IMG/VR virus record: IMGVR_UViG_3300020186_000025
Coordinates: 1 to 61,630 of that record
Length of the DNA stretch: 61,630 nt
Origin: a virus
Strand: one strand, 5' to 3'
Shown: positions 48,762-56,771 of the stretch, piece after piece
Numbering within the stretch: position 1 is the first letter of the stretch
How the letters are laid out: each line of letters starts with the position of its first letter
Made by a program: the position numbers and the translations under genes
Notes under the pieces: generated by a model
What the model was told of the DNA's origin: nothing
The model's input: only the letters and a program-made list of their open reading frames with translations
Database searches by the model: none

Positions 48762-49226
48762 TTACTGCTCCAAGAGACTAATAGACACGAACTCTGTTCT
48801 TGCCTCAATTATTACAAGAGAAACCCAATCGTTCGGTTGTTGAGAAGAATAACCAGCCCGCAATCTACCAAGATACGGAATAGAGTTCGTTATAAAGACT
48901 GCTTGACTGGTTTGCCCTATTCCTAAAGCAGAGCCAACTCTTAATAGATTGATTTGTGCAACACCTGCGGCAATCGCAGCCCTTGCATTGAAGCGTTCTC
49001 CCCGACCAAGTTTCTTGCCGGGGAAATATGCTGGGATGACTGCACGAATCGGGTTATAGGTAGAGACTATCCAGTTGGAGCGAGCAACGCCTTTATCAAC
49101 AGGTGTTCCTTTCACCAGCCCAACGAGAACACGTTTGGCAACCCTCTTCAAGAGTTTTATAGAATTGTTCTCGAGTCTTCTTCCGCGCATCAGCATGATT
49201 CTCGAAAACTGGAGAAGAGTGGACAT
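48762..49226 (-). CDS. HK97 gp10-like head-tail or tail component
   Basis: 154 residues. KGTPVDKGVARSNWIVS, then FITNSIPYLGRLRAGYSSQQPNDWVSLVI, match the gp10-like pattern (PVDTGxxRxNW, then NxxPYxxxLExGxSxQAPxGxV). In most phages this gene lies before the tail tube; here it lies between the chaperones and the tape measure, so its exact place in the virion is unclear. Its ATG directly follows the upstream stop. Confidence 0.65.
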   Translation of the reverse strand: MSTLLQFSRIMLMRGRRLENNSIKLLKRVAKRVLVGLVKGTPVDKGVARSNWIVSTYNPIRAVIPAYFPGKKLGRGERFNARAAIAAGVAQINLLRVGSALGIGQTSQAVFITNSIPYLGRLRAGYSSQQPNDWVSLVIIEARTEFVSISLLEQ

Positions 49227-49559
49227 CTATTTATCTTTGCTCTTTGAACGATTATGCTCCAGAAAGGCTCCGTCCATCTCCCTTATGTGATAGTGCATTG
49301 CCTCAGTTTGATCCTCGTCCAGTTCTAGGAAAGCACAGTATTCGTGAACAACCTTCCAAGGAATGGGACCAAGCCCCATGCCGATCTGTCGGCTGTCTGA
49401 AATTTCCATGAACCCATAATAATAAAGTTCAAGACCTGATCCTATTTCTGGAGCAAAAGCGATCTCTTCAGGAATTTCTCGATTTTCCCTCAGTGCCTCT
49501 GCCATGATCTTGACTTCAATGCTCCCACGTTTGAGAGCATGAATCAAGACCTCTACGAG
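49227..49559 (-). CDS. Tail assembly chaperone, second part (made by -1 frameshift)
   Basis: This frame lacks a convincing start: the first usable codon is a TTG at 49547. It runs in frame from the slippery site at 49559-49565, so it is expected as the C-terminal extension of the preceding gene, like the T part of lambda G-T. GLGPIPWKVVHEYCAFLELDEDQTEAMHYHIREMDGAFLEHN is typical of second tail chaperones. The long form recruits the tape measure to the tube subunit. Confidence 0.75.
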   Translation of the reverse strand, partial: LVEVLIHALKRGSIEVKIMAEALRENREIPEEIAFAPEIGSGLELYYYGFMEISDSRQIGMGLGPIPWKVVHEYCAFLELDEDQTEAMHYHIREMDGAFLEHNRSKSKDK

Positions 49560-49565
49560 TTTTTT
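49553..49565 (-). promoter_or_regulatory. -1 ribosomal frameshift site A_AAA_AAC
   Basis: On the minus strand GCA AAA AAC TCG TAG places the perfect heptamer A_AAA_AAC (49565-49559) two codons before the zero-frame stop (49555-49553). Slipping back one base enters the second chaperone frame as CTC GTA GAG GTC TTG ATT, which stays open to 49227. Confidence 0.85.
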
Positions 49566-50005
49566 GCTTCCTCCTCCAACTCTTCCTTACGGAAGATCGA
49601 GATCTGTTCGGCTTCTTTCTGAAGCATGAAAAAGATGTCCGGAAGACGACGGAACGTCATCATCACGTTGTCGTAGGAGAAGTCGCCGATCTCACCATCT
49701 GGCATGTGAATGCCGCGCTTCCAGATCGTTTCGCTGGTGACTTCATGGACACCGTCAGAAACGTTCCAATCAAAGATCACAGCGTTGGCATAGATGTCGA
49801 ACAGCAATTCTTTTGAACGCTCCTCTGGCATCACACCAGCAGCGATTGCTCGACGGAACGGCTTCGACTTCTGCTCGGCATATTTCATATACTTCTTATT
49901 CGCACCACCAGCGCGACCAAGCAGCACACGGAAATCACCGTAATCGACCCAGACACCAGTCTTCTCCAGGTGAGGGTCAGTTTCGAACTGAGAATACATC
50001 GACAT
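49553..50005 (-). CDS. Tail assembly chaperone, first part
   Basis: 150 residues from 50005 (MSMYSQFETDPHLEKTGVWVDYG), with GGAG 7 bases upstream. FRVLLGRAGGANKKYMKYAEQKSKPFRRAIAAG is a common feature of this family. The C-terminus is charged (RKEELEEEAKNS) and carries the slippery site. Together with the frameshifted form it chaperones tape measure and tube protein during tail assembly. Confidence 0.8.
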   Translation of the reverse strand: MSMYSQFETDPHLEKTGVWVDYGDFRVLLGRAGGANKKYMKYAEQKSKPFRRAIAAGVMPEERSKELLFDIYANAVIFDWNVSDGVHEVTSETIWKRGIHMPDGEIGDFSYDNVMMTFRRLPDIFFMLQKEAEQISIFRKEELEEEAKNS

Positions 50006-50028
50006 ATGGTCACTCCTTTTGTTGTCGA

Positions 50029-51564
50029 TTACTCGGCGGCATCCGGCAGATAGCCAAACCAAGTCCACATCAGAGTGTGAGTGAATCCACTGAAGATTGC
50101 ACTCGCATCTGCTGCCTCAATGTTGAGCGGGATTTTGATCGCCTCATTGGGCGAAACGTTCAAACGTCCGTCGCCCAGAGAGATGAGCGGGATATCAACG
50201 ACGATCCCACCATTGTCTTTCACCATCGCCATATCCATCGTAATGTCCGAGTTGTTGCGGACAGAAGTGATGGCGCTCACATTGTTGAAGTAGGCCGTTA
50301 TCGATCCGCCGACCTGGAAGATACCAGCCGTAAGATCGAAAGCCCCGAGCGTCCCGACCGCCTTGTTGGGCGAAACGTTGTTGTTGATATTGATCGTCGC
50401 TTCAGTGATGAAAGCAGCGAGAGAAGCCGGTGCCTCGTTGATACCGGAAACCAGAGCGATCTTGATGCGACTGAAATCCGACGAGGTGTTGAACACGTCA
50501 GTCAGCATCGGCGTCGTGACAGACGACTGGAGGGGACCAGCAGTCGAGTCGCGGAGTTCTTCATCAGTGCCGACGAAGCCGAGATCGACGTTCACGAGAT
50601 TCGCAGTCGGGACATTCAAGGTGAATTCGTTGCCGACTGAACCTTTGATGATCTGCGTCTGAATGCTGCTGAGTGCCGCGTCATCGGGAGCGCCGAGCAG
50701 ACGTTCCAGGTGATAGGTGCGACGAACGATATTGGAACCGACACGGTTGCGAAGGACATCGCCGTAGAAGATCCGGATAGTCTCCGTAGTAGAAGCTTCG
50801 GTGATCATCGCCAGAGTGGATTTGTCCAGCGTCAGGCGAGTTGCTGCGATAGTGCGAACACGTTTGAACCCATTGTTCGCAGCCGTCGCGAAACCCAAGG
50901 AAGCTGAATCTCCACCAACGAAAATCCACTGACCAGCAACCAGACCAAGAGTGGTGAAGTCCAGAGACGTCGAAGTCAGTGCAGAAAGATCTCCTGCGGC
51001 ATCCACATCGATGTCACCAGCGGCACCTTGATGACCGACGACCTGAATATAGGCACCGGTCGGAGGCGAAGCTTCGGCGACGAGTTGGCCAGTCGCAACC
51101 TCGACCGAAGTCGATGCAGTGACAACTGTCACGACATTGAGAGCGTTGTTCGCGTCGTTGGTGAACTGAAATCCACGAATGAGGCTGCCGACCACGAAGC
51201 CTGTCGTGCTGGCGACTTCATACTCGTCAGGGTTCGTCGTGTCAATGTCAACAGCCGTGACGACTTCGCGACCTTTGCGTTCCCAACTGGCGAACATGAA
51301 CCCTTGAAGGATATCCTCCAGGTTCCAGAGGGAAAGATTGTGATTGAACTGCGCCGTCGCGTCCAGATCGGTTGTCACACCTTTCTTGCGCGAACGAGTG
51401 TTCGTGATTGGCGTCGGGGAGACGTTCGTGATCTCGCTTCCAAAATCACCATAACCATTCGGCTCCAAAGCATACCAAACAGGCGAGCTCAATGTCGCGA
51501 GGGTAGATTCCTCGGCGTAAGCTAGGCCCGTGGAGTTGGAGTCGATCTTTGCAACCTGTGCCAT
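50029..51564 (-). CDS. Major tail tube protein
   Basis: 511 residues, abundant and Thr/Ala-rich, lying directly upstream of the tail chaperones, the usual place for the tube subunit. SLWNLEDILQGFMFASWERKG and SIQTQIIKGSVGNEFTLNVPTANLVNVDLGFVG recall tube proteins of the YuA-like group. The middle (about residues 100-260) has repeated beta-like, Ig-like segments that may be surface decorations. AAGGAG precedes the ATG. Confidence 0.75.
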   Translation of the reverse strand: MAQVAKIDSNSTGLAYAEESTLATLSSPVWYALEPNGYGDFGSEITNVSPTPITNTRSRKKGVTTDLDATAQFNHNLSLWNLEDILQGFMFASWERKGREVVTAVDIDTTNPDEYEVASTTGFVVGSLIRGFQFTNDANNALNVVTVVTASTSVEVATGQLVAEASPPTGAYIQVVGHQGAAGDIDVDAAGDLSALTSTSLDFTTLGLVAGQWIFVGGDSASLGFATAANNGFKRVRTIAATRLTLDKSTLAMITEASTTETIRIFYGDVLRNRVGSNIVRRTYHLERLLGAPDDAALSSIQTQIIKGSVGNEFTLNVPTANLVNVDLGFVGTDEELRDSTAGPLQSSVTTPMLTDVFNTSSDFSRIKIALVSGINEAPASLAAFITEATININNNVSPNKAVGTLGAFDLTAGIFQVGGSITAYFNNVSAITSVRNNSDITMDMAMVKDNGGIVVDIPLISLGDGRLNVSPNEAIKIPLNIEAADASAIFSGFTHTLMWTWFGYLPDAAE

Positions 51565-51577
51565 CTAAGGATCTCCT

Positions 51578-51997
51578 TCATTTGAGTTCATCGTATAGGA
51601 ATTCAACAAGGACATTCATTTGAAAGAACCTGCCATCCCGACCGATTTCATTCAACCTCACGTTCCTGAACCACACTCCCCCTGGAGTTGTAGAACCCTC
51701 GTAAGCATCGACCACAACCTTAGCCAAATTATAGGCTTCTTGCAAGCCTTTTCCTGCTGGCGTAAATATCTGAACAATGAGCAGTCCCTCTCTTGCGAAA
51801 CGGCTTGTTCCAGTCGCCGTTCCGAGGGTCATCTGTTGCCCCGAAGCATGACGGAGCGTAGTTGTCGACCACGGATCCTCACTAGAGTCCCGTTGTTGAC
51901 GAACATCTTCGTAATAAGCTGGAAAGCCAGTCGTGTCCCAGGCGGTCTTGAAAAGATCCATGATCTGATCGACAGCATCTGAAAATGTGAGGCTCAT
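51578..51997 (-). CDS. Tail terminator (DUF4128-like)
   Basis: 139 residues. FAREGLLIVQIFTPAGKGLQEAYNLAKVVVDAYEG and VRLNEIGRDGRFFQMNVLVEFLYDELK fit the DUF4128 tail-terminator family, which caps the tube at the head end. It sits between the connector gene and the tube gene, as expected. Overlaps the upstream gene by ATGA. Confidence 0.75.
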   Translation of the reverse strand: MSLTFSDAVDQIMDLFKTAWDTTGFPAYYEDVRQQRDSSEDPWSTTTLRHASGQQMTLGTATGTSRFAREGLLIVQIFTPAGKGLQEAYNLAKVVVDAYEGSTTPGGVWFRNVRLNEIGRDGRFFQMNVLVEFLYDELK

Positions 51998-52395
51998 CTA
52001 CGAACTCCAAGGAATCCGAGTAGAGTTTTGTCTCCAGGTTTGAGAATTTGAGAAGTGAAAATTCCCCATCTTTCTGATTGATCGAGAACTTCTGAGAACT
52101 GTCGAAGATCGGTTTCTCCAGCAGAAATGATGATGATCTGTTCGCTTGTGGCGATCATTGATTCCATCTCTGTTCCAAGACCGAGAGCGCTCAATCCAAA
52201 TTGGCGAACGGAAGTCGGTTGGATAAAGACTCCATAGACGTCGGACGATGGTTCAGTAGGACTGGCTGGTGGACCTTTCCATGGTCGAGACACATTATCA
52301 GACGTCTCATCAAAACGAATCAGTTTGATCAATCTTCCTCTTTTATTGATCATCCGAACAGCAGTCGCAACAACTCTAGTGTAGAAATCAGTCAC
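51994..52395 (-). CDS. Neck / head-closure protein, GTG start
   Basis: Start set at GTG 52395 because GGGGGAG stands 6 bases upstream; the ATG at 52419 lacks such a site. 133 residues, beta-rich (GRLIKLIRFDE; IIIISAGETD; PGDKTLLGFLGVRR), with a Pro/Ser loop. Order in the operon (connector, this gene, terminator) points to a head-closure role. No firm family match. Confidence 0.6.
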   Translation of the reverse strand: MTDFYTRVVATAVRMINKRGRLIKLIRFDETSDNVSRPWKGPPASPTEPSSDVYGVFIQPTSVRQFGLSALGLGTEMESMIATSEQIIIISAGETDLRQFSEVLDQSERWGIFTSQILKPGDKTLLGFLGVRR

Positions 52396-53284
52396 GAATG
52401 ACTCCCCCTCTTCCACCATTTGTCAAGAACGGATATAGAAGACGATCAGCCGCAGGGAACCTCGAGATGATAATATTCGAAGCATACTTATATTCTTCTT
52501 CGATAGGTCCAACCTTCTCGCGACGAGAAGTCACAGGTCCACCAAAATCATCGAAAGAAGGATCTTTGAGCAAGACATCGTTCAGGACACGAACAGAATA
52601 CTCAGAGGTCGCTTGTTTGATTCTCTCAGGAATTCCAACGATGGCATTTCCACGATCATCATAGACGTATTGTCTGGGCCAGGACAATGGCTGAATCCCA
52701 CCATCAAGACCCCCGACAAAAGGTGAAGTTGTGATGTTCGGAGCGGCCTCGGAGAGCACCGTGTAAGCCCCGCTTGCACCGGGGGCCAATGCCACCAGCG
52801 CCACCACACCTGCCGCCGCCGTGGCCGTGCCGTGGCGGCTTGCCACCGTGCCAAGGCCATAGGTAACACCAGCCGCCGCAGGCAAAGCCATCACCCCATC
52901 GGTGAAGTTGCTCGCATTCAATGTTATTGTTGCACCAATGAGAATCTCATCTGGTTCACCAGAGAGAGAAGTCACAAAGATGTAAGTCTGATCGCCCAAG
53001 GTGAGAGAATCGTTATTGGCTGGGAGACCAGTGAAAGAAACAGAACCCTCAGCAAAAGTGACCTCGAAAGATGACAGAGGAACTCCCCTGAACTTATGAC
53101 TGAACCTTTTGTCCAGATAATCTGTCGCTGCGATAATTGCAGCTTCCTGAACTGAAGCAGAAGAAGTTGACCATGAGTTCTCTGTAACGCGATTTCGTGA
53201 AGTAAGATAGCTGGTCACAAAAGAAACTGGGACGTATCCATTCGCCCCGTAGACACCGATCCCTGTTTCTACGATAAGAGACAT
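52388..53284 (-). CDS. Head-tail connector (DnaT-like) with inserted beta domain
   Basis: 298 residues. The ends fit the DnaT-like connector family: VPVSFVTSYLTSRNR...EAAIIAATDYLDKRFSHKFRGVPLS, then QPLSWPRQYVYDDRG...IPERIKQATSEYSVRV. Between them (about residues 72-195) is an extra Ig-like or beta domain. Part of its code (about 52735-52890) is much GC-richer than the rest and encodes Ala/Gly/Val-rich sequence. The insert probably decorates the neck surface. Confidence 0.7.
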   Translation of the reverse strand: MSLIVETGIGVYGANGYVPVSFVTSYLTSRNRVTENSWSTSSASVQEAAIIAATDYLDKRFSHKFRGVPLSSFEVTFAEGSVSFTGLPANNDSLTLGDQTYIFVTSLSGEPDEILIGATITLNASNFTDGVMALPAAAGVTYGLGTVASRHGTATAAAGVVALVALAPGASGAYTVLSEAAPNITTSPFVGGLDGGIQPLSWPRQYVYDDRGNAIVGIPERIKQATSEYSVRVLNDVLLKDPSFDDFGGPVTSRREKVGPIEEEYKYASNIIISRFPAADRLLYPFLTNGGRGGVIRD

Positions 53285-53288
53285 TTTT

Positions 53289-53408
53289 TTACACCAGCTT
53301 CTTTTTGCGATTCTTCCTCGCGGTGAAAAGCGCAGTTTGAAGTTTCGCCTTTACCTTGGGAGGCGAATTCTTCAAGCTGGCGAATCTTGGTTTTGGAGGT
53401 GAGGCCAT
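53289..53408 (-). CDS. Small basic protein in the head operon (39 aa)
   Basis: MASPPKPRFASLKNSPPKVKAKLQTALFTARKNRKKKLV: 39 residues and very basic, with GTGAGG upstream of the ATG and the preceding stop 8 bases before it. It fills an otherwise empty gap in the head operon. It could bind packaged DNA or the connector. Function unknown. Confidence 0.55.
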   Translation of the reverse strand: MASPPKPRFASLKNSPPKVKAKLQTALFTARKNRKKKLV

Positions 53409-53415
53409 CACAGCC

Positions 53416-54105
53416 TCACTTCAACAAAGCACGAACAAGACGCTTGGACCCGCGTTTCGTTTTCCGCTCCATAGCCTGATCCAGCTGAGAGCGAGGATTG
53501 ATGTCTTTCAACTGACCAAACTGAGACATCACTGCTTTCTGCTTCGCCCAACGTTCAGCACGTTGCTCGTTCTGCGAATTGATGTAAGCGCGAATTGCCT
53601 CGGCGTTGGTCTGCATCGGCAGTTCAGTCTTAATTCGTGACTGAACGAACATCAGCGACATCTTGAGGCGATTACGAAGATCGCTCAGATGTTCGACGTT
53701 GCGAGTGACTTCAGTCTGCTGTTGGACGATCAGCGATTCGATTTCTGCGAGGTCTTCCTTGGGAACACCACGAAGGAACTTTGCGAACTCCTTCTCAGTG
53801 AGCGGCTCATCGAAATCAGCAAGAATATCGGCCGAAGAGATATCGATGTCCAGATCGATTTCTTCCTCGTTCACTTTCTGACCGGCGGCTTCTTCTTCGT
53901 CACCGGCTTTTTCGGCATTTCCGCCATCCATGAGTTTCTTGCGGTTGAAAGAAGGGTCGGCTTCGAAGATTTCCTGACGATTCAGGAGTTCGATACCGGT
54001 CTTCTCTTTGAGGTAATCGACCAGCGGATCACCATTCTGGGTCCACTGATCGTCGTCCAAGGCATCCATTCCGGCAAGGGCCTCGAGAATTTTCTCTTTT
54101 GACAT
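53416..54105 (-). CDS. Head-module protein, function unknown
   Basis: Start at 54105 (MSKEKILEALAGMDALDDDQW) after AAGGAG, 229 residues. Acidic N-terminal half (DLDIDISSADILADFDEP), then a long helical region (EIESLIVQQQTEVTRNVEHLSDLRNRLKM) and a basic C-terminus (ERKTKRGSKRLVRALLK). It sits between a putative decoration protein and the connector, so it is a virion or assembly protein by position. Confidence 0.6.
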   Translation of the reverse strand: MSKEKILEALAGMDALDDDQWTQNGDPLVDYLKEKTGIELLNRQEIFEADPSFNRKKLMDGGNAEKAGDEEEAAGQKVNEEEIDLDIDISSADILADFDEPLTEKEFAKFLRGVPKEDLAEIESLIVQQQTEVTRNVEHLSDLRNRLKMSLMFVQSRIKTELPMQTNAEAIRAYINSQNEQRAERWAKQKAVMSQFGQLKDINPRSQLDQAMERKTKRGSKRLVRALLK

Positions 54106-54117
54106 GGTCATTTCTCC

Positions 54118-54636
54118 TTAGTCGTCGCCGAGGACAGTGTAACACAGAAGAAGTTCGCCTGTGATCGTAAGCACGACGGTCGCGGCATCTGTGATATCAG
54201 CGGCATCGATGAGGACGTTGAGGTTGATTTCCAGCGATCCATCGGTATTGTCGAAGATCGCTTGCGTTGCGTTGGCTCCTCTCACTTGCGGAGCAATTTC
54301 GGCGACGGCTGGACCGATGGCTGTCGAAGCGATAATGTCAACTTCTGTGCTGGCGAGAGTTCCGTTGGCATCAGGTTCGGTGCCGATACCAAAATCTCCG
54401 TTCCAGGTGGCTGTAAGATTGGCATCGCTACCAGTTCCACTGAAATTGATATTGGTGACTGCGCCCAAGAACAAAATGTTGCCTTCTGGGAAATCACCGA
54501 TGACAAGAGTCCCGAAACCGACACCGGCACCCGCCGCCAAGACGCTGACGCTACCTGAAATCCGAATTCGTTCTTTGATGATCTCTTGTTTGCGTTTGTC
54601 ACCGCGAGACAGAGATCGAGGAAGTCCTTTACCCAT
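54118..54636 (-). CDS. Possible capsid decoration protein
   Basis: 172 residues. A basic N-terminal helix (KGLPRSLSRGDKRKQEIIKERIR) is followed by a Gly/Ala/Val/Thr-rich beta body (SVSVLAAGAGVGFGTLVIGDFPEGNILFLGAVTNINFSG). The make-up and position just downstream of the major capsid gene suggest a head decoration or minor capsid protein. AAAGGAG precedes the ATG. Confidence 0.6.
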   Translation of the reverse strand: MGKGLPRSLSRGDKRKQEIIKERIRISGSVSVLAAGAGVGFGTLVIGDFPEGNILFLGAVTNINFSGTGSDANLTATWNGDFGIGTEPDANGTLASTEVDIIASTAIGPAVAEIAPQVRGANATQAIFDNTDGSLEINLNVLIDAADITDAATVVLTITGELLLCYTVLGDD

Positions 54637-54704
54637 GATATTCTCCTTTCAGAACTGAGGGTGACGCGGGGGCGACCGCTACCGGAAGCCGCCCCCGCTA
54701 CAGA

Positions 54705-55778
54705 TCACGCCTCGCGGGTGACCAGCCGCGCGAACTTGACCTGCTTCCTTTCCGTGTAAACACGGTTCCAGGAAGCTGCCTCGTCCAGATCGTTACCAGC
54801 CGTGCCAGTGTTCGCTGGACCACCATTGGGAGCCGTGCCAGACCACGCATGGCCGACGGGATGGATGCACCATTCCGCACGGTTGTAGAGGACATCTTGT
54901 CCGCCGCCGTTGCCACCTCCGGGCTTGCGCTCGATTTCCGTGGGAACCGGCGGAGAGCCGACACCCAGACGAGTCGCACCACCGCCAAACATCCACGTCT
55001 GATAGACGTTGCTTGTAAACGGCACACCGTCGTCAATCACAACCTCGCGACCCAGGAACGTGGGAATGTTCACAGTGCCGTTCGAGTCCGGAATGAAGTC
55101 GATCAGGTTGTTCTTCTGCATACGGTTGTAGACGACCGAATGGACCATCACACCAGTGAGATCTTCCATGCTGTCGCCCATCGTCAGGGCCGTATCGAGG
55201 AACGCCTCGGCCGAGAAATCGGTGACGCCCGCCGAATAGGACGAACCAGAGATATCGTTCGTGTAATCGCCAGAATCGTTTGCCGTGTTGTCAGCGATCA
55301 CACCTTTCCACGTCGACACGAAAGCGAGTTGCAGTTTCCGGGTCCAGTAGTAGGCGACACGATCTGCGATCGCAGCCATCGGATCGGAGCCAGCCAGAGT
55401 CGCGGCGAGTGACATGGTCGACCAAGATTGGTTCCGCGAGAGACGCACACCGATTTCGGTGATGCTGCCGATCTTCTTCGGATCGGGTGGGCGTTCCGGC
55501 GAAGTGCCGGAGCCAGCCGCGTTCGCTGAGGAGTCTGCGGTGTTGAATACCGCCGAAGAGTCGTTGGAAACCCGATCGTCATCATTGTCCAGATCGCGCC
55601 AGGACGGTAGATTGAAGGTAAGACCACCACCAGCCAGAAGACCGTCGATCGCGGGATCGCGAACGGCCATGCCTGACTGAATAATACGGGCTTTCTCTTC
55701 GGTGAGTTGCTGGACATATCCAGTGAAGATCTCCGGAACGACGACGTCGCTCACGCGAGTTGCGGGGCCTGCTGCCAT
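54705..55778 (-). CDS. Major capsid protein
   Basis: Start at 55778 (MAAGPATRVSDVVVPEIF) after AAAGGAG, 357 residues. VPEIFTGYVQQLTEEKARIIQSG, LTFNLPSWRDLDNDDDRVSN, VRLSRNQSWSTMSLAATLAGSDPMAAIADRVAYYWTRKLQLAFVSTWKGV and FIPDSNGTVNIPTFLGREVVIDDGVPF are HK97-fold coat features of the gp13-like coat family. It has its own promoter in the preceding gap. Confidence 0.85.
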   Translation of the reverse strand: MAAGPATRVSDVVVPEIFTGYVQQLTEEKARIIQSGMAVRDPAIDGLLAGGGLTFNLPSWRDLDNDDDRVSNDSSAVFNTADSSANAAGSGTSPERPPDPKKIGSITEIGVRLSRNQSWSTMSLAATLAGSDPMAAIADRVAYYWTRKLQLAFVSTWKGVIADNTANDSGDYTNDISGSSYSAGVTDFSAEAFLDTALTMGDSMEDLTGVMVHSVVYNRMQKNNLIDFIPDSNGTVNIPTFLGREVVIDDGVPFTSNVYQTWMFGGGATRLGVGSPPVPTEIERKPGGGNGGGQDVLYNRAEWCIHPVGHAWSGTAPNGGPANTGTAGNDLDEAASWNRVYTERKQVKFARLVTREA

Positions 55779-55868
55779 GTGATTCTCCTTTCGAGCATTG
55801 GCGTTTGGGAAAACCGACAACGAGCCCCTGCTCAGTCGGAGGAAACCGATCCCCTGATCGGGTTGATA

Positions 55869-55903
55869 CTTGCACCATAACTCAATTCAGACTCCGGTGC
55901 AAG
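55869..55903 (-). promoter_or_regulatory. Major capsid promoter with inverted repeat
   Basis: Minus strand TTGCAC (55902-55897), 17-base spacer, TATGGT (55879-55874). The perfect 8-bp inverted repeat CTTGCACC (55869-55876) and GGTGCAAG (55896-55903) covers both promoter boxes, as an operator would. Confidence 0.65.
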
Positions 55904-55911
55904 CATAATTT

Positions 55912-56748
55912 TCAGGCTTTCGGCCGGGGACCACCCAAGGACGTCCCAGCAGCTTTTGCGAGACGACCAGCGAGGTCGGCATTGTCTTTGAAGACCTTAC
56001 CTTGCTCAGTGAGATTCCAGGTTTTCGCCGACCAAGGGTTCGCGCCGCTGAAACCGGTCCCGCCGTTTCCACCACGAGCACCGCCACCTTCGCTTTCGGG
56101 CCACCAATGAGGACGAAGCTTCTGCATGTCACGAAGCCAGCCATCAATACCGAGCCCAGGAGTGAGACCCTCAATCCCTGACTTGACGATCCACTTGCCC
56201 TCGTCGTTCTTTTCCAGCATCGTGGAGGCCGCGCCTTCGATGTCCGGAATCGCCGTTGCATGGGCTTTCACCTTGGTCGCCTCAAAACGAACAGAGTCGT
56301 TGCGATCACGAGTGATGATCGAGTTTTTCAGACCAGCGTTCTCCTGTGTAAGAGCATCACGCTCTTCACCGATCGTTTTGATCTGACGATCGAGAGGACC
56401 TGTCTTCTGTGCCAAACGGCCATCAACGATCTTGTTGATCGCACTGTCATCTAGCTTGCCACCAGCGGCGGCTTCCAGTTCACGAATGCGATCCAGCTGA
56501 GTGAGAGTTTCCTCAGCATTGAGTTCACCCCAAGGTTTCAGACGATCTTTCGTGACCTTGTGATCGTTGCGTTCCTTGCGAAGCGCCTCGGACACAGTGT
56601 CCACGTCTCTCTGGGTCTTCATTCCGGTGACACCTGTCATCGAAATCGAGCCATCTTCATTCCTCGTGAAGAGTTCGGAGAAGATAGTCTCGTTGCGGAA
56701 CGCTTCCGGCAGGGCGTCCTCGTTGTCATATCTCAATTCGATCGGCAT
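55912..56748 (-). CDS. Capsid scaffolding protein
   Basis: 278 residues. Coiled-coil centre (TVSEALRKERNDHKVTKDRLKPWGELNAEETLTQLDRIRELEAAAGGKLDD...ERDALTQENAGLKNSIITRD) and a Gly/Asn-rich, Trp-containing C-terminal part that may bind coat subunits. It lies between portal and major capsid, the usual scaffold position. AAAGGA precedes the ATG. Confidence 0.75.
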   Translation of the reverse strand: MPIELRYDNEDALPEAFRNETIFSELFTRNEDGSISMTGVTGMKTQRDVDTVSEALRKERNDHKVTKDRLKPWGELNAEETLTQLDRIRELEAAAGGKLDDSAINKIVDGRLAQKTGPLDRQIKTIGEERDALTQENAGLKNSIITRDRNDSVRFEATKVKAHATAIPDIEGAASTMLEKNDEGKWIVKSGIEGLTPGLGIDGWLRDMQKLRPHWWPESEGGGARGGNGGTGFSGANPWSAKTWNLTEQGKVFKDNADLAGRLAKAAGTSLGGPRPKA

Positions 56749-56771
56749 CGATCTTTCCTTTCAGCGTCACG

